A stretch of DNA of 64,000 nt from Nocardia jiangxiensis NBRC 101359 (GCF_000308615.1 NZ_BAGB01000046.1:124001-188000), one strand, 5' to 3'; positions 17,272-26,799 are shown, counted from the stretch's first letter. The notes: generated by a model not told the origin, from the sequence alone. Numbers and translations: made by a program.

Positions 17272-17517
17272 GGTCGCTCAGGCTACCGGCCACGATCTCG
17301 GTTCCCACCATCAGCATGCCCTCGGATGTGACGAGTCGGCGGCCGGAATTGCGCTGCGCCGTCTGTGCCGCGTCACCATCGCCCGCCGATCCGGTTGGTA
17401 GTCGCCGACATCCATGGTTGCAGCAATGAAACATCAAACCTATCTTTGACGCATACTCGGAGCAGGGGTCGCCGTGATCGTCTGCCCGTTCGCATCTCTT
17501 CCACCTGGAGGTCGCAG

Positions 17518-18864
17518 ATGGACAACACCCGCCGATACGTGGTCGTCGGTGGCGGGCTGGCCGGACTGGCCGCCGCGGTATGGCTCGCCGAGGCCGGACA
17601 TCGCGTGACGTTGCTCGAGCGGCGCGCCCGGCTCGGCGGACGCACTCAGGCGCTGCGCGTGCCGGAGGTCGACGATCTGCCCGACAACGGCCAGCACGTC
17701 CTGGCCACCGGATACGAGCACCTGTTCCGCTACCTGCGCAGCGTGGGCACCGACCATCTGGTGGAATTCCCGCACGGCGGCGCCCTGCGCTGGCCCGGCG
17801 GTCGTTCGGTTCTGATACACACCAAGGGAATCCGCGCACTGCCCACACTGCTGGGGGCGCATCCCGATGCGAGCCCGCTCGAACGGTTGCGCGCGTTGCG
17901 AGCCACGCTGCGACTGGGCCGCCAAGCCCTGTTCCAGCCCGCGGATCTCGCCGACATCACCACCGAGCGGTGGTTCGAGCGAGTCGGCATGCCCGCCAAA
18001 GCCCGTGAGGCACTGTGGGATTGGCTGGCGCTGGGGATCGCGGCCGAACGGGTGGATCGCGAGTCGGCGAAGGTGTTCGCCGATGTGCTGGCAACCGGTA
18101 TCCGCCAAGAGATTCGGCATCGTCACGCGGTCGGCATCGGCTATCCGGTGGTCGATCTGGACACCCTCTTCATCACCGGGGCCCAGCGGGTGTTCGAGCG
18201 CTACGGGGTCGAGGTGCGGTATCGGGCGGTGGCCGACCGCGTCGTCATCGAGGACGGCAGGGCGACCGCTGTGCGGCTGGCCGACGGCACCGTGGTTCCG
18301 GCCGACGGCGTCATCGTCGCGGTGCCGAACTCCCGCATCCACGGACTGCTCGACGGGCTGCCCGAGCACGCCGAGTTGTACGCTGCGGCAGATAAATTGG
18401 GCTACACGCCGATCGTCAGCACCAATCTCTACCTGGACCGGCCGCTGGGCACCAAGGCCGCGATGGAGGCGATCATCGGCGGGACGGGCGTCATCGACGA
18501 GGTGTTCGACCGCCAGCGCATGCATCGGCGCGTCGCGCAGGGCGCGTGGCTGTACTGCCTGACCACCAGCGGGGCCTACGAGCAGATCCACAAGAGCAAC
18601 GACGAGATCATCACCGAGCAGATGGAACTGCTGCGTAAACACTATCCGGCCGCCGCCGCGGCCCGCGTCGTGCACGCGCAGGTGGTCAGGATGCCCAGAG
18701 CCACCTTCTCCCAAGCCGTCGGCACCGACGGGCTGCGCCCCGACCAGCGCACCTCGGTCCCGAACCTGGTCATCGCCGGGGACTGGACCCGCACCGACTG
18801 GTCCGCCACCATGGAGAGCGCAGCTCAGAGCGCAGCGAAAGCCGTTGTCGCACTGACGAAGTAA
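17518..18864 (+). CDS. FAD-dependent desaturase / hydroxysqualene dehydroxylase-like enzyme
   Basis: 448 residues from the ATG at 17518 with GGAGG 7 nt upstream. The Rossmann motif VVVGGGLAGLAAAVWLAEAG opens the protein, followed by ARLGGRTQ (FAD/substrate region). The C-terminus ends with IAGDWTRTDWSATMESA, the usual FAD-binding close of the amine oxidase/phytoene desaturase superfamily. It most resembles HpnE-type hydroxysqualene dehydroxylases and carotenoid desaturases. No squalene or carotenoid synthase is adjacent, so the substrate is uncertain. It converges on the molybdopterin oxidoreductase with only 26 bp between. Confidence 0.8.
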   Translation: MDNTRRYVVVGGGLAGLAAAVWLAEAGHRVTLLERRARLGGRTQALRVPEVDDLPDNGQHVLATGYEHLFRYLRSVGTDHLVEFPHGGALRWPGGRSVLIHTKGIRALPTLLGAHPDASPLERLRALRATLRLGRQALFQPADLADITTERWFERVGMPAKAREALWDWLALGIAAERVDRESAKVFADVLATGIRQEIRHRHAVGIGYPVVDLDTLFITGAQRVFERYGVEVRYRAVADRVVIEDGRATAVRLADGTVVPADGVIVAVPNSRIHGLLDGLPEHAELYAAADKLGYTPIVSTNLYLDRPLGTKAAMEAIIGGTGVIDEVFDRQRMHRRVAQGAWLYCLTTSGAYEQIHKSNDEIITEQMELLRKHYPAAAAARVVHAQVVRMPRATFSQAVGTDGLRPDQRTSVPNLVIAGDWTRTDWSATMESAAQSAAKAVVALTK

Positions 18865-18890
18865 GCATCGGCCGCTGTACCCGGGTGCCG

Positions 18891-21086
18891 TCAGGCGGTC
18901 GGCGTCGGAACGTTCTCGGCGACGACTGCGGTGTCATCCTGCGCTCCGGCCGCGCCGGCGATACTGACCCAGGTGTTGTTCACCGCGGCGGTACCGGAGA
19001 TCGGATCGACCAGTGCGGGATCGTGCAGCAGATTCACATTCGATCCCGGCAGTGAGGCAGCCAGCCGCCAACCGACGCCGGGTTCCCGATGACCCCAACC
19101 GTGCGGAACCGCAACGGTTCCCCGGCGGATCTCATCGCTGACCTCGAGCGTCACCACGATCGAACCGGTGCGCGAGGTGACGCTCACCTGCTCGCCGTCA
19201 CCGAGACCGCGCTCGGCCGCGTCCACGGGATGCATCAGCGCGGTGCAACGGTCGCGGCCCTTCACCATCGCCGGGACGTTGTGCAGCCAGGAGTTGTTGC
19301 TGCGCAGGTGACGTCGGCCGATCAGGCGCAGATCGTAACCGTCCGCCCCGGCATCGCGATCGCGTTCGAGCAGGGCGCGCGCCGCGGCCAGGAACTCCGG
19401 CGGGGCGAGGTGCACCCGCCGATCCCGTGTGGCGATGATCGATGCCAGCCGCGGACGCAGCGGCCCGAGATCCGCCCCACCGGGCATGGCGCGCAACTTG
19501 GCGATCGTCAGGCCCTTACGCCCGCGCCGCAGCACACCGTAGGGACCGGCCGCGACAGCGGCCCCGGCCAGGCGAATCGGACTGAGCCGGGCGAACATTG
19601 CGTCCACGACCGGCGCGGTGAACCGTCGCACCGGCAGCGGCAGCACCTCGGTGATCATTCGCGCCATGATCTCCCAGTCCTCCTTGCCACCGGCCGGAGG
19701 TTCGAAGACCGCGGCGTCGTACCGCAGGTTGTTGCGCACGCTGAACACCGGGAACAGCAGGTTCACATCGGCGCGCTCGAGCGGCGAGACCGGCGGCAGG
19801 ATGATGTCCGCGTGCCGGGTGGTCTCGGTGACGTACATGTCCACGGCCACATAGAAATCCAGCGAATCCAGCGCCTCGCCGAGCATCCCGCGCTGCGGCG
19901 TGGACAGCACCGGATTCCCGGCGTAGGTGACCATCGCCCGGATCTTCCCCTCGCCCTCGGTGAGGATCTCCTCGGCCAGCGCCGCCACCGGCAACTCCGT
20001 TCGGAACGACTTGTACCGGCCCGAGCGGTCGGTCCACGCGCCGTGCTTCACCCGCAGATATTTCGCGTACGGTGCCGCATCGGCAGGCGGGGTCGCGAAC
20101 ATCTGCCCGCCGGGCCGGTCCAGATTCCCGGTGACCGCGTTGATCGTATTCACCAGCCAGTGCGTGAGTGTCCCGGTCACCTGCTGGCACACCCCGATCC
20201 GCGCGTAGATCAGCGCGGAAGGTGCAGCGGCGTGCTCGCGTGCCAGTCGGCGAATGGTGTCCGCGTCGACGCCCGCACGCGGTGCGGCAGTCTCCGGATC
20301 ACATTGCGCCGCAAGGGTCCTGAGCTCGTCCCAGCCCGTGCACCGGGCGCGCGCCCCGGCGTCACAGAGATCTTCCTCGATCATGACGTGCAACATGCCC
20401 AGCAACAGGTACACGTCCCCGCCCGGAACCACCGCCACATGCTCATCGGCCAGTCGCGCGGTCTCGGTGCGCCGCGGATCGATCACCACGACCTTCCCGC
20501 CCCGCTGCCGCACATTCTTGATGCGCTGACGGGCATTGGGCATGGTGGTGACCGATCCGTTGGACACCGCGGGGTTCGCACCCAGGATCACCAGCCGGTC
20601 GGTGCGGTCGATATCGGCGACCGGCATGAGTACGTTGGAGCCGAACATCTGCCAGGCCGCGAACTCCTGCGGAAACTGATCGATCGATGACGCGGAGTAG
20701 AAGTTCCGGGTCAGCAGCGCGATCCGCAGCAGAATCCCGTACAGCCCCGAAGTGCTGTGTGCCGCAGGGTTTCCCAGATACATCCCGACCGCGCTCGCAC
20801 CGTACTCGCGGCGGATCGAGCGCAGTCGCCGACCGATCTCCGCGAACGCCTCGTCCCAGCCGATCGGTTCGAATCGATCGCCGACCCGCCGCACCGGCGT
20901 GCGCAGGCGGTCCGGATCGTGATGCAGCCCGCCCATCGCCGTGGCCTTCGGGCAGATGTAGCCACGGGACAGCACGTCGTCCGGATTGCCCTCGATTCGG
21001 GCGACGCGATCGCCCTCGACGGTGACCAGGATCCCGCAGTGCGCCTCACAAAGGGTGCACTGCCGTGCGACGGTGCGAGTATCCAT
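18891..21086 (-). CDS. Molybdopterin oxidoreductase of the DMSO reductase family
   Basis: 731 residues. The N-terminal 4Fe-4S site is Cys10-x2-Cys13-x3-Cys17 and Cys45 (CTLCEAHCG, GYICPKA). A molybdopterin oxidoreductase core and a C-terminal dinucleotide-binding domain (LMHPVDAAERGLGDGEQV) follow. There is no twin-arginine signal, so it is probably cytosolic. It resembles assimilatory, nitrate- or formate-dehydrogenase-like single-subunit enzymes of actinobacteria, but the substrate cannot be assigned. The start is 2 bp after the stop of the flavin monooxygenase remnant and uses a GAGGA inside its end, so both are on one transcript. Confidence 0.88.
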   Translation of the reverse strand: MDTRTVARQCTLCEAHCGILVTVEGDRVARIEGNPDDVLSRGYICPKATAMGGLHHDPDRLRTPVRRVGDRFEPIGWDEAFAEIGRRLRSIRREYGASAVGMYLGNPAAHSTSGLYGILLRIALLTRNFYSASSIDQFPQEFAAWQMFGSNVLMPVADIDRTDRLVILGANPAVSNGSVTTMPNARQRIKNVRQRGGKVVVIDPRRTETARLADEHVAVVPGGDVYLLLGMLHVMIEEDLCDAGARARCTGWDELRTLAAQCDPETAAPRAGVDADTIRRLAREHAAAPSALIYARIGVCQQVTGTLTHWLVNTINAVTGNLDRPGGQMFATPPADAAPYAKYLRVKHGAWTDRSGRYKSFRTELPVAALAEEILTEGEGKIRAMVTYAGNPVLSTPQRGMLGEALDSLDFYVAVDMYVTETTRHADIILPPVSPLERADVNLLFPVFSVRNNLRYDAAVFEPPAGGKEDWEIMARMITEVLPLPVRRFTAPVVDAMFARLSPIRLAGAAVAAGPYGVLRRGRKGLTIAKLRAMPGGADLGPLRPRLASIIATRDRRVHLAPPEFLAAARALLERDRDAGADGYDLRLIGRRHLRSNNSWLHNVPAMVKGRDRCTALMHPVDAAERGLGDGEQVSVTSRTGSIVVTLEVSDEIRRGTVAVPHGWGHREPGVGWRLAASLPGSNVNLLHDPALVDPISGTAAVNNTWVSIAGAAGAQDDTAVVAENVPTPTA

Positions 21087-21088
21087 GT

Positions 21089-21934
21089 CTATTCCTCTCG
21101 AGCAGGACTCGCCCCGAGCCTACCGGCCGCATCGCTCGCCGTATACGGCCCTCCGGCCGATTCGCCGGGCGCGGCCGGGGTGGTGCGGTAGTCGTTCAGA
21201 TCCAGTCGGCGGGTTCGCCGACGGTATTCGCGCATCGACCCGGGCCAGTTGTTGGTGTTGACCGGACCGGTCGCGGTGTCGGCCACGTACCAGCTGTGGC
21301 AGCCGCCGGTATTCCACACCGTGGTCGCCAGCCGTTCCTGCGCCCGCTCGTCGAAGCGGTCCAGCGATTCCGCGCGCACCTCGAGGTACCGGATGCGCGA
21401 AAGTTGTTCCACCGCATGCACGATGTGGTTCATCTGGCTCTCCAGCATGTGCACGATCGACCCCGAGCCGACATTGGTATTGGGCCCGTACATGAGGAAG
21501 AAGTTCGGAAATCCGGGTACGGACAGCCCCGGGAACGCCCGTGGCCGCTGCTGCCACGCGTTGTCCAGATCCTGATCGTGCAGACCGACGATCCGCATCG
21601 GCGCGACGAAATCGTGCGACCGGAAACCCGTTGCGAGAACGATCGTGTCGGCACGATGCTCCCGCCCGTCGGCATCGATCACCGCTCGCGGGCCGATGTG
21701 GTCGATCGGCCGGGTGACGACACGGGTGTTCGGCCGGTTGAGCGTGTCGTAGTACTCGTTGGAGGTCAGGATGCGGTTGCAGCCGACCTCGTACCGAGGC
21801 GTCAACGCGGCCCGCAGCTCCGGATCGGACACCCGGCGCAGATTCCAGCGGCACCAGGCCCGGATCGGCGCGGACAGGATGCGCCGCCCGCGCGGAGAGA
21901 TCAGCATCGGGTTCAGGACCACCCTCCATGGTGG
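21089..21934 (-). pseudogene. Flavin-containing / Baeyer-Villiger monooxygenase, C-terminal half only
   Basis: The frame carries the C-terminal half of a class B flavin monooxygenase: LRAALTPRYEVGCNRILTSN, the DTIVLATGF motif, GPNTNVGSGSIVHMLE and a normal C-terminus. Homology starts near PPWRVV at 21934. The N-terminal FAD site, the FMO fingerprint and the NADPH site (about 200 residues) are absent. A 277-residue product could start at GTG 21922 but should not be catalytically active. Upstream lies a short fragment of a different coding sequence and then a hairpin, suggesting a deletion joined two broken genes. Confidence 0.75.
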
Positions 21935-22028
21935 CGAGGTCGATCTGAGACTGGTTGTAGTCCCAGATCTGCTTCTTGCCCTGCTTGTAGAGGCCCGCGT
22001 CCTGCTGCCGGATGCCGTCGAACTCCAC
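21918..22028 (-). pseudogene. Short orphan coding fragment, family not recognised
   Basis: In a different frame from the monooxygenase, about 37 codons from GTG 22028 read with protein-like composition: VEFDGIRQQDAG, LYKQGKKQIWDYNQSQ, then IDLATMEGG. The many Lys, Gln, Tyr and Asn codons are unlike an antisense shadow in this GC-rich genome. It looks like the tail or a block of a real protein, but I cannot name it. It runs directly into the frame-shifted monooxygenase remnant. Confidence 0.4.
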
Positions 22029-22053
22029 TCCTAGTCCCGAGCACGCAACCGAT

Positions 22054-22089
22054 CCGAGCGGCCCGGACCTTATTCTCCGGGCCGCTCGG
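22054..22089. terminator. Perfect 14-bp hairpin
   Basis: CCGAGCGGCCCGGA (22054-22067) pairs exactly with 22076-22089 over the AT-rich loop CCTTATTC. It now stands just upstream of leftward remnants and downstream of no intact gene, so it may be the leftover terminator of a deleted gene. Confidence 0.6.
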
Positions 22090-22215
22090 TCGGCACGACG
22101 ACGTGCACGATTGTGTTGCGCGACACCACGGTTACCGCTGAACCCGCCCCCGCGATATGGGAGGCCACAGGCCCGGCCAGTCGTGACATCACCGTTACGC
22201 AGCGAAGAAACCAAT

Positions 22216-22880
22216 ATGCACCTTCGATGCATGGCAGCAGCACGGGACGATATGGACGAACGAATTCTCGACGCGGCATTGACCCGGGTGCTGCAGGTCG
22301 GCATCCGGCGCGCGAGCCTCGACGACATCGCGCGACGCGCGGGCGTCAACCGGGTGACGATCTATCGGCGGTTCACCACCAAGGAGAACCTGATCGACGC
22401 CATGCTCGCCCGCGAGATCCAGCGCACGCTGGCCGAGGTCACCACGATCGCCACCGCCACAAGGGCGTGGACAACCAGATCGAGGAGACCATCGTCTACG
22501 TGCTGACCCAGACCCACCCCCATCCCCTGGTCACCCAGCTCCTGGATGTGGCGCCGGAGGAGATCCTCGACTTCTACACCGTGCGTGGCCAGCAGTCGGT
22601 CAAGATCGGCATCCGCTACATCGTGCAGGTCCTGGAGAACACCCGGAAAAGCGGCGCGATCGACGACTACGACACCCGCCCGGTCGCGGAACTGCTTGCC
22701 CGCCTGGCACATTCGGTGCTGCTGACCCCGGCGGGCGAGATCGATTTCCGGGACGAGGAGCAGGTGCGGGCGTTCGTGGCCACCAGCATCGTGCCGCTGG
22801 TCGAACACGGCCTGCCCACGCGCTCCGCGACCGGCGGGCAGGCCAAGTCGCGCACCAAACCCGCCGCCCGCAGCCGCTGA
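22216..22880 (+). pseudogene. TetR-family regulator with a one-base frameshift
   Basis: From ATG 22216 the frame encodes a TetR DNA-binding domain (RRASLDDIARRAGVNRVTIY, RFTTKENLIDAML). The protein then continues in another frame as GVDNQIEETIVYVLTQTHPHP through a TetR C-terminal domain ending at 22880. The break is at about 22460: the DNA reads GCCACAAGGGC where GCCACCAAGGGC would keep the frame (ATAT-KGVDNQ), so a single C is missing. Unbroken, the protein would be about 221 residues. Either a recent inactivating deletion or a sequencing error; the otherwise intact sequence says the change is young. Confidence 0.8.
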
Positions 22881-22909
22881 GCATCCGGTGCTCGAATCCG
22901 GTCGTCGGC

Positions 22910-22971
22910 TTCACCGAGTTCTCCCACCATGTATCAATGATACGGAATCAATCACATCGATTCACCGAGTT
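22910..22971. promoter_or_regulatory. Palindrome GTATCAATGATAC within an 11-bp direct repeat
   Basis: GTATCA-A-TGATAC (22931-22943) is a perfect inverted repeat. It is flanked by TTCACCGAGTT at 22910-22920 and again at 22961-22971. The element is about 140 bp upstream of the NAD(P)-binding protein gene and just after the TetR gene, so it could be that regulator's operator. Confidence 0.4.
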
Positions 22972-23078
22972 GTGCGGGAATTCGTCGGCGAGCCGGGTCA
23001 TCCGGTCGCGGACGGGTGGCGACTAGCCTGATGATCGAACAGTCGGCACGCACCATTTCGGACAAGGAGGGCACATCG

Positions 23079-23753
23079 ATGAAGGTGTTCCAGATCGGCG
23101 CCGCCGGGGGCGTCGGACGACCGCTGGCCGCACTGCTGCACGCGCGCGGCGACGAGGTGACCGGTATGCACCGTCGCCCCGAACAGGCCGCCGTGATCGC
23201 CGAAACCGGCGCGACCCCGCTGGCCGGCGATCTGATCGCCGACAGCGTCGACGAACTCGCCGAGAAGTTCAGCGGGCACGATGCGGTGGTGTTCTCCGCG
23301 GGCGCGCACGGCACCGGGCAGGACCAGACCACCGCGATCGACGGCGCCGGACTTGAGAAGGCGGCCGAGGCCGCTCGCCGCGCCGGGGTCGCGCGGTTCG
23401 TCCTGGTCTCGGTATTCCCCGACGCCGGGCGCGGCAGGGCGACCAGCGAGGGCTTCGAGCACTACATGCGGGTCAAGAAGACCGCCGACGTGTACCTGAC
23501 GCACACCGATCTGGACTGGCTCATCGTGCGTCCGGGCACGCTGCGGGACGAACCCGGAAATGGTTGCGTCACAGCCGGTCTCGCGATCGAGTACGGCGAC
23601 GTCCACCGCGACGGCGTGGCCGCGTTCATCGATGCGGCCCTGCACCGGCCCGACCTGAACCGCGTCGTCGTCGAACTCACCGACGGCCCCACTCCGGCCG
23701 CCGACGCCGTGGACGCGCTGATCGCCACCACCGGCCCCCGAACGCTGTCCTGA
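23079..23753 (+). CDS. NAD(P)-binding protein, atypical SDR (NAD(P)H-binding domain)
   Basis: 224 residues, ATG 23079 with AAGGAGG 8 nt upstream. The N-terminal nucleotide-binding loop is IGAAGGVGRPLAALLHARG, followed by MHRRPEQ. A conserved ARFVLVS strand and LDWLIVRPG near residue 150 are typical of the SDR_a5/YwnB-like NAD(P)H-binding proteins. The classical YxxxK catalytic pair is not evident. Probably an oxidoreductase or redox sensor of unknown substrate. It is downstream of the broken TetR gene, which may once have controlled it. Confidence 0.85.
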   Translation: MKVFQIGAAGGVGRPLAALLHARGDEVTGMHRRPEQAAVIAETGATPLAGDLIADSVDELAEKFSGHDAVVFSAGAHGTGQDQTTAIDGAGLEKAAEAARRAGVARFVLVSVFPDAGRGRATSEGFEHYMRVKKTADVYLTHTDLDWLIVRPGTLRDEPGNGCVTAGLAIEYGDVHRDGVAAFIDAALHRPDLNRVVVELTDGPTPAADAVDALIATTGPRTLS

Positions 23754-23826
23754 TTCGCGCACACCCTCGAAAGGCGCTCGGCTGCTGGCGATCTCGCAGG
23801 CAACCAACCTGCGGACGCCGCACCGA

Positions 23827-25452
23827 TCAGATTTCGGGTGACGACGACATCCGGGTCGCCCGAGTATCGGAAGTTTCGGTGGCGATGCCCGAGAACTGTT
23901 CGCGTAGTTGGCGTTTGAGGAGTTTGCCGCTCGGGTTCTTGGGCAGCTCCGCGACGATCACCACATATTTGGGGGTCTTGTAGCCCGCCAGATGGTCCCG
24001 GCAGTGGGCGATCACGGCTTCGGCGTCCAGGTCCGTGCCCGCACGGGGAACGACCGCGGCCACGACGGCCTCGATCCACTTGGGATGCGGCACACCGAAC
24101 ACCGCGACCTCGGCGATGTCGGCGTGCGTGTACAGCGCCTCCTCGACCTCGCGGCTGGCGACGTTCTCGCCGCCGGTCTTGATCATGTCCTTCTTGCGGT
24201 CGACCACGTACAGATAGCCGTCCTCGTCCAGGTAACCCAGATCGCCGGAGTGGAACCAGCCGCCGCTGAATGCCGCCGCGGTGCGCTCGGGATCGTTCAG
24301 ATAGCCCGACATGGCGTGCGGGCTGCGATGCACGATCTCACCGATCGCGCCCGGCGGTACCGGACGGTCCCGGTCGTCGACCACCTCGGTTTCGGTGTTG
24401 AGCGAGGCAACTCCAGCCGAACCGGCATGTGCCAGTTGATCTTCCGGTTGCAGGACGGTGGCCATGGGCGCCATCTCGGTCTGGCCGTAGAAGTTCCACA
24501 ACCGCACGTCGGGTAGGCGCTGCTGCAATTCGAGCAGCACCTCCCGGGGCATCGCCGATGCTCCGTAGTACCCCTTGCGCAGTGTGCTCAGATCGGCGGT
24601 GTCGAAGCGCGGCGAACGCAGCAGCGCGATCCAGACCGTCGGCGGGGCGAAGAGTTTCGTGACTCCTTCGCGCTCGATGGTGGCCAGCAGCTCGTCCGGA
24701 TCGGGGCGGGACAGGATGATGCTGGTCGAGCCCAGGTAGATGTCCGGGACGAGGAAGCAGTCCAGTTGCGCGCAGTGGTACAGCGGCAGCGCGTGCACCT
24801 CGATGTCGTGGCCGTCCATTCCGCCGTCGGCCAGGATGCTCACGTACTGCCACATCAGGCTCCGGCTGGACAGCATCGCGCCCTTGGGCCGCGATTCGGT
24901 GCCGCTGGTGTACATCAGCCGCAGCACCTCGTCGTCCTCGATCACCTCGTCCGGCAGTTCGGCGCGGTCGTGGCCGGTCCACTCGGCGATATCGGTCCAG
25001 CCCTCGGCTGGCGCGCCGATCACCGCCCGGACCCGGATCGCGCTCTCCGTCGCATTCGCTGCCAGTTCGGCCTGTTCCAGGAGAACGTCCTCGGTGACGA
25101 GTCCGGCCGCCCGGCTGTGTTCGAGGATGAAGGCGATCTCGCCCGCGCCCAGCATGAAGTTGATCGGCACCACCACGATGCCCAATCGCGCCGCCGCGAA
25201 CAGCACCACCGGATATTGCCAGCAGTTGTGCGACAGGATCGCCAGGCGCTCACCGCGAGTCAGGCCCACCGCAACCAGGGCCGCGGCTGTGCGATCGATG
25301 CGGTCGTCCAGTTCCGCGAAGGTCAGTCGCACCTCGCCGTCGACGAGCGCGAGTTTGTCCGGGACGCGGCGTGCGGTACGCCGGGGAATGTCGCCGAGCG
25401 TGTGCGCTCGGGCCCGCCGCAGTTCGGCATTGTCGGACTGGGTGTCGGTCAT
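23827..25452 (-). CDS. Acyl-CoA synthetase (fatty-acyl-CoA ligase, AMP-forming)
   Basis: 541 residues. ANL-superfamily motifs in order: the P-loop-like YTSGTESRPKGAMLSS (with Glu in place of the usual Thr), the adenine-binding WNFYGQTEM, the SGDLGYLDEDGYL hinge-side motif, and the C-terminal catalytic lysine in NPSGKLLKRQL. It activates a carboxylic acid to its CoA thioester through an acyl adenylate. The substrate cannot be read; several such genes occur in this window. It diverges from the phosphatase gene; the 138-bp spacer has a GGTCCCG-N7-CGGGACC hairpin at 25514-25534. Confidence 0.92.
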   Translation of the reverse strand: MTDTQSDNAELRRARAHTLGDIPRRTARRVPDKLALVDGEVRLTFAELDDRIDRTAAALVAVGLTRGERLAILSHNCWQYPVVLFAAARLGIVVVPINFMLGAGEIAFILEHSRAAGLVTEDVLLEQAELAANATESAIRVRAVIGAPAEGWTDIAEWTGHDRAELPDEVIEDDEVLRLMYTSGTESRPKGAMLSSRSLMWQYVSILADGGMDGHDIEVHALPLYHCAQLDCFLVPDIYLGSTSIILSRPDPDELLATIEREGVTKLFAPPTVWIALLRSPRFDTADLSTLRKGYYGASAMPREVLLELQQRLPDVRLWNFYGQTEMAPMATVLQPEDQLAHAGSAGVASLNTETEVVDDRDRPVPPGAIGEIVHRSPHAMSGYLNDPERTAAAFSGGWFHSGDLGYLDEDGYLYVVDRKKDMIKTGGENVASREVEEALYTHADIAEVAVFGVPHPKWIEAVVAAVVPRAGTDLDAEAVIAHCRDHLAGYKTPKYVVIVAELPKNPSGKLLKRQLREQFSGIATETSDTRATRMSSSPEI

Positions 25453-25590
25453 CGGCTCGTCCTGCGGTTCGGGGGCGTGGTCGCCCTAGATCATGTCCCT
25501 GGACGGGCCGGGCGGTCCCGGTTTTCGCGGGACCGGCCGCTGAACGGAAACCGATCGGCGCGGGGGCGGCGGCCCGGCTACCGTGACGGT

Positions 25591-26373
25591 ATGAGCCTGA
25601 TCGAACTGCAGGGCGCGGTCAACGTCCGGGATCTCGGCGGATTCGTCACCGCCGAGGGCCGGAGGCTGGCCGCCGGACGGCTGTTCCGCGCCGACGCACT
25701 GCACAAACTCACGGACGGCGACGTGGCGGTCCTGGCCGGGCTCGGCCTGCGCACGGTGATCGATTTCCGCAGCCCTCGGGAGATCACCGGCGCCGGACCG
25801 GATCTCCTGCCGCCCGGCGTCGACCGGATCGAACTCCCGATCGCCGGTGGGAACATCACCGCCACCCTGGGCGCGGTCGCCGACGAATTCTCCAGTGGCA
25901 AGCCGGATCTGGGCGGCGGCCGGGCAGCGGAGGTGATGCGCACGATCAACCGGCAGTTCATTACCGTGCCGGAGTACCGCGCGGCCTTCGCCCGCACCCT
26001 GCACCTGATCGCCGACCCGGATCGCGATCCCCTGCTGTTCCACTGCACCGCCGGTAAGGACCGCACCGGCTGGATGGCCGCGATCGTGCTGACCGCCCTG
26101 GGTGTCCCCCACGACGACGTCCTGGCCGACTACCTGGCCACCAACGACTACGTCTGGCCCTCCTACCAGGCATGGATCACCCGCGCCGCCGAGTCGGGCA
26201 AAATCGAGGACCCCGACGCCATGCGCGAGCTCCTCTACCAGGACCCCTCCTACATCGGCTCGGCCTTCACCGCCGTCGAATCCACCTACGGCACCTTCGA
26301 CCGATTCCTCACCGACGGTCTGGATTTCGGCCCCGCCAACGTGGAGCGTCTGCGCGACGCACTACTCGAATAA
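25591..26373 (+). CDS. PtpB-like tyrosine/lipid phosphatase
   Basis: 260 residues. The Cys-x5-Arg phosphatase loop is HCTAGKDRTG, with Cys152 and Arg158, preceded by NVRDLGGF and RLFRADALHKLT as in the Mycobacterium PtpB (triple-specificity) family. It should remove phosphate from phosphotyrosine or phosphoinositides by a cysteinyl-phosphate mechanism. No signal peptide is seen, though PtpB homologues may be exported. It stands alone between a divergent acyl-CoA ligase and a convergent NTF2-like gene. Confidence 0.92.
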   Translation: MSLIELQGAVNVRDLGGFVTAEGRRLAAGRLFRADALHKLTDGDVAVLAGLGLRTVIDFRSPREITGAGPDLLPPGVDRIELPIAGGNITATLGAVADEFSSGKPDLGGGRAAEVMRTINRQFITVPEYRAAFARTLHLIADPDRDPLLFHCTAGKDRTGWMAAIVLTALGVPHDDVLADYLATNDYVWPSYQAWITRAAESGKIEDPDAMRELLYQDPSYIGSAFTAVESTYGTFDRFLTDGLDFGPANVERLRDALLE

Positions 26374-26397
26374 GGCACGATCGATCGGCGTCACACC

Positions 26398-26799
26398 TCA
26401 GGTCGTGGCCAGAATGCGGGTGCACTGGTCGATATCGGTGATGCGCGCGTCCTGCGCGAGCCTGCCGACCAGGTAGATCTCGGTGGCGATGACGTGTCCG
26501 GTCCGCATCGTCGCGGTCAGGGTGTAATGGGCAGCGATTCCGTTGCCCGACAGCATCTTCGAGTGCACCTCGATATGCAGCGCCCGAGCGTTGCGGCGGG
26601 CCGGTCGGGCGTGATCGATCAGGCGTTGCCGGTCCAGGGCCAGGCCGTCGTTACGGAAGACGAAGCCGGGGGCGAACCAGCGATCGAGAATGCGGCCGGG
26701 GTCCTGGTCACCGAACGCCATCTCTTCGGGGTAGCGGGTCAGGAATTCGGTCAGATCGGCCTCGGCGTGGATACCGACCATCGCCTCGGAGGACGTCAT
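26398..26799 (-). CDS. NTF2/SnoaL-like protein
   Basis: 133 residues starting at ATG 26799, which overlaps the redoxin stop codon (ATGA), so the two are translationally coupled. It has the cone-fold pattern of SnoaL-like proteins: an N-terminal helix (LTEFLTRYPEEMAFGDQDPG), the RWFAPGFVFRNDG segment and a C-terminal sheet (HYTLTATMRTG, ATEIYLVGRL). Members are small isomerases, hydrolases or ligand-binding proteins; no catalytic residue can be assigned here. An upstream in-frame extension to 26853 lies inside the redoxin gene and is not needed. Confidence 0.75.
   Translation of the reverse strand: MTSSEAMVGIHAEADLTEFLTRYPEEMAFGDQDPGRILDRWFAPGFVFRNDGLALDRQRLIDHARPARRNARALHIEVHSKMLSGNGIAAHYTLTATMRTGHVIATEIYLVGRLAQDARITDIDQCTRILATT

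Noticed and set aside
19089..20690. A 533-codon open frame on the plus strand
   Set aside because: It is the shadow of the molybdopterin oxidoreductase on the minus strand; its composition is typical of antisense in GC-rich DNA.
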